Under the pieces are notes generated by a model that had not been told where the DNA came from, ran no database searches, and worked only from the letters and a program-made list of their open reading frames with translations. A DNA stretch of 20,959 bases from CAG-390 sp045636385. Lineage in GTDB: Bacteria > Bacillota > Clostridia > Oscillospirales > CAG-272. Location of the stretch: assembly GCA_045636385.1 (NCBI GenBank), contig JAZTXK010000063.1, positions 1-20,959 on the forward strand, given 5' to 3'. How positions within the stretch are numbered: position 1 is the first letter of the stretch; every line of letters starts with the position of its first letter. Position numbers and translations under genes: made by a program. Positions 19,718 through 20,959 of the stretch are shown here, piece after piece.

Positions 19718-20959
19718 ATGAGCAAGAACGTAAAAGACATCATTCAGATGATCGAAGAAAACGGTATCAAGATGATCGACTTTAAGATGGTCGATATCAA
19801 CGGTCAGTACCGTCACGTATCCATCCCCGCGGCTAACTTCTCCGAGGACACTATGAAGAGTGGCATCGGCTTTGTCGCGTCCAACTACGGATACGCTGTG
19901 GTAGAGAAGAGCCATATGGTATTTATCCCCGATCCCGACACCGCAGTTATCGATCCCTTCTGTTCTATCCCCACTCTTTCGATGACCGGTAATGCAATGA
20001 TCATCGACACACCCGAAAACCGTCCCCTTCCTCAGTACCCCAGAAACATCATCAAGGCGGCTGTTGAGGAGATGAAGAAGAGCGGTATTGCGGACGAGAT
20101 GTTCATCCTTCCCGAATTCGAGTTCTACCTCTTTGACCGCGCAGGCTGGCAGGTCAGCGGCAACGAGATCAGCGCCTCCATCGACGCAAAGCAGTCTTAC
20201 TGGAACAGCGCCACCGAGGGCCTCGGCGTCGTAGTTCCCAAGCAGAAGAACTATCATATCGCAAAGCCATTTGATATTTCCTACGAAGCCCGCAGCGAAA
20301 TGTGCCTTCTTATGAAGGATATGGGCATCGAGAACAACTACCACCACCCCGAGGTTGCCGCTTCGGGTCAGTTCGAGATCGAGCCCCAGCTCGGCGAGGT
20401 CGTTCATATGGCTGACGCGACCATGATGATCAAGTACATCATCCACAACACCGCGCTCAAGTACGGCAAGACCGCAACCTTTATGCCCAAGCCCATCTAC
20501 GGCGAGGCTGGAAGCGGAATGCACGTTCATATGCTCCTTATGAAGGACGGCAAGCCCGTATTCTCGGACGATAACGGCTACGCACACCTCTCCGAGACCG
20601 CGCATTACTTCATGGGCGGACTTCTCAAGCATATCGCATCCCTCTGCGCACTCACCAACCCCAGCACCAACTCCTTCAAGCGTCTTGTTCCCGGTTTCGA
20701 AGCACCCCTAACGATCGGTTATGCGACTTCGAACAGAAGTGCTGTCATCCGTATCCCTGCATACGCAAAGTCGCCCGAAAAGCGCCGCTTCGAACTTCGT
20801 AACCCCGACGCGACCTGCAACCCCTATTTCTGCTATGCGGCTATCCTCATGGCGGGTCTTGACGGCATCAAGAATAAGATCGATCCCCATGCAAACGGTT
20901 GGGGTCCTTATGACGTGAACCTCTATCATCTCAGCGATGAGGAAAAGGCGAAGCTTCAC
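19718..20959 (+). CDS. glnA: Glutamine synthetase type I, 3' end cut by window
   Basis: The first 414 codons of a glutamine synthetase, open at the right edge with no stop. It makes glutamine from glutamate, ammonia and ATP in the cytosol as a dodecamer. The beta-grasp N-domain has MVDINGQYRHVSIP. The catalytic domain has LPEFEFYLF with E133 and E135 (metal ligands), then E212 and E220, GEAGSGMHVH with H269, KRLVPGFEAP, NRSAVIRIP, and RRFELRNPDATCNPYF. Type I enzymes are about 440-470 residues, so only a short C-terminal part is missing. The adenylylation-site region would lie at or beyond the edge. ATG at 19718 follows CGGAGG. It has its own promoter, divergent from tRNA-Ala. Confidence 0.96.
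   Translation, partial: MSKNVKDIIQMIEENGIKMIDFKMVDINGQYRHVSIPAANFSEDTMKSGIGFVASNYGYAVVEKSHMVFIPDPDTAVIDPFCSIPTLSMTGNAMIIDTPENRPLPQYPRNIIKAAVEEMKKSGIADEMFILPEFEFYLFDRAGWQVSGNEISASIDAKQSYWNSATEGLGVVVPKQKNYHIAKPFDISYEARSEMCLLMKDMGIENNYHHPEVAASGQFEIEPQLGEVVHMADATMMIKYIIHNTALKYGKTATFMPKPIYGEAGSGMHVHMLLMKDGKPVFSDDNGYAHLSETAHYFMGGLLKHIASLCALTNPSTNSFKRLVPGFEAPLTIGYATSNRSAVIRIPAYAKSPEKRRFELRNPDATCNPYFCYAAILMAGLDGIKNKIDPHANGWGPYDVNLYHLSDEEKAKLH

Noticed and set aside
19685..20632. Long minus-strand open frame (315 aa) opposite glnA
   Set aside because: The plus strand encodes an unmistakable glutamine synthetase; the antisense frame is a codon-bias shadow without ribosome site.

Overview
The window comes from the chromosome of an anaerobic, low-to-moderate G+C Gram-positive bacterium, most likely an uncultured Clostridia-type Firmicute. 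Supporting signs are strong Shine-Dalgarno sequences (GGAGG/AAGGAG), near-consensus sigma-A promoters that nearly all have 17-bp spacers, hairpin-plus-T-tract terminators, a type IV pilus assembly set with no visible outer-membrane secretin, and corrinoid/Fe-S biochemistry. No species-level marker is visible.

Layout. (1) Positions 1-464 hold no convincing gene, but a leftward promoter (122-150) feeds a structured sequence that runs off the left edge. (2) Positions 465-7888 are a type IV pilus locus. A short major-type prepilin (465-803, minus) diverges from a seven-gene plus-strand operon: two minor prepilins, a membrane-anchored pilin-like protein, PilM-like actin-fold protein, prepilin peptidase PilD, platform protein PilC and extension ATPase PilB. 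It ends in a strong terminator. (3) Positions 7948-9693 are a three-gene plus-strand operon from a perfect consensus promoter: YgjV-like membrane protein, a 119-aa unknown, and an MBL-fold hydrolase. (4) Positions 9692-12937 are a minus-strand operon: ABC-2 exporter ATPase and permease (NatAB-like) followed by a geranylgeranyl-reductase-family flavoprotein. It shares a bidirectional terminator with region 3. (5) Positions 13009-19090 are a six-gene corrinoid methyltransferase operon: corrinoid protein, two UroD-like methyltransferase candidates, an MtaA-like methyltransferase, a cysteine-rich DUF2284 protein and a compact RACo-like corrinoid reactivator. (6) Positions 19091-19600 contain an intact tRNA-Ala(GGC) on the minus strand. 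Downstream of it lie two tandem copies of a 209-bp structured, tRNA-like repeat, each ending in a long hairpin that includes tRNA acceptor sequence. (7) glnA (type I glutamine synthetase) starts at 19718 and runs off the right edge.

How the genes work together. In region 2, PilD would process the prepilins, PilB would power assembly through PilC, and PilM would be the cytoplasmic coupler; PilN, PilO and PilT are not in the window. In region 5, one or both UroD-like proteins would move a methyl group from an unknown substrate to the corrinoid protein, the MtaA-like enzyme would pass it to an acceptor, and the RACo/DUF2284 pair would keep cobalt reduced. The substrate and the final acceptor cannot be read from the sequence.

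The most unusual signal is the tRNA-Ala-linked repeat pair. It has D-arm-like, T-loop-like and acceptor-like boxes in tRNA order on the strand opposite the real tRNA, an expanded hairpin in place of the anticodon arm, and base-pair-preserving differences between the copies.
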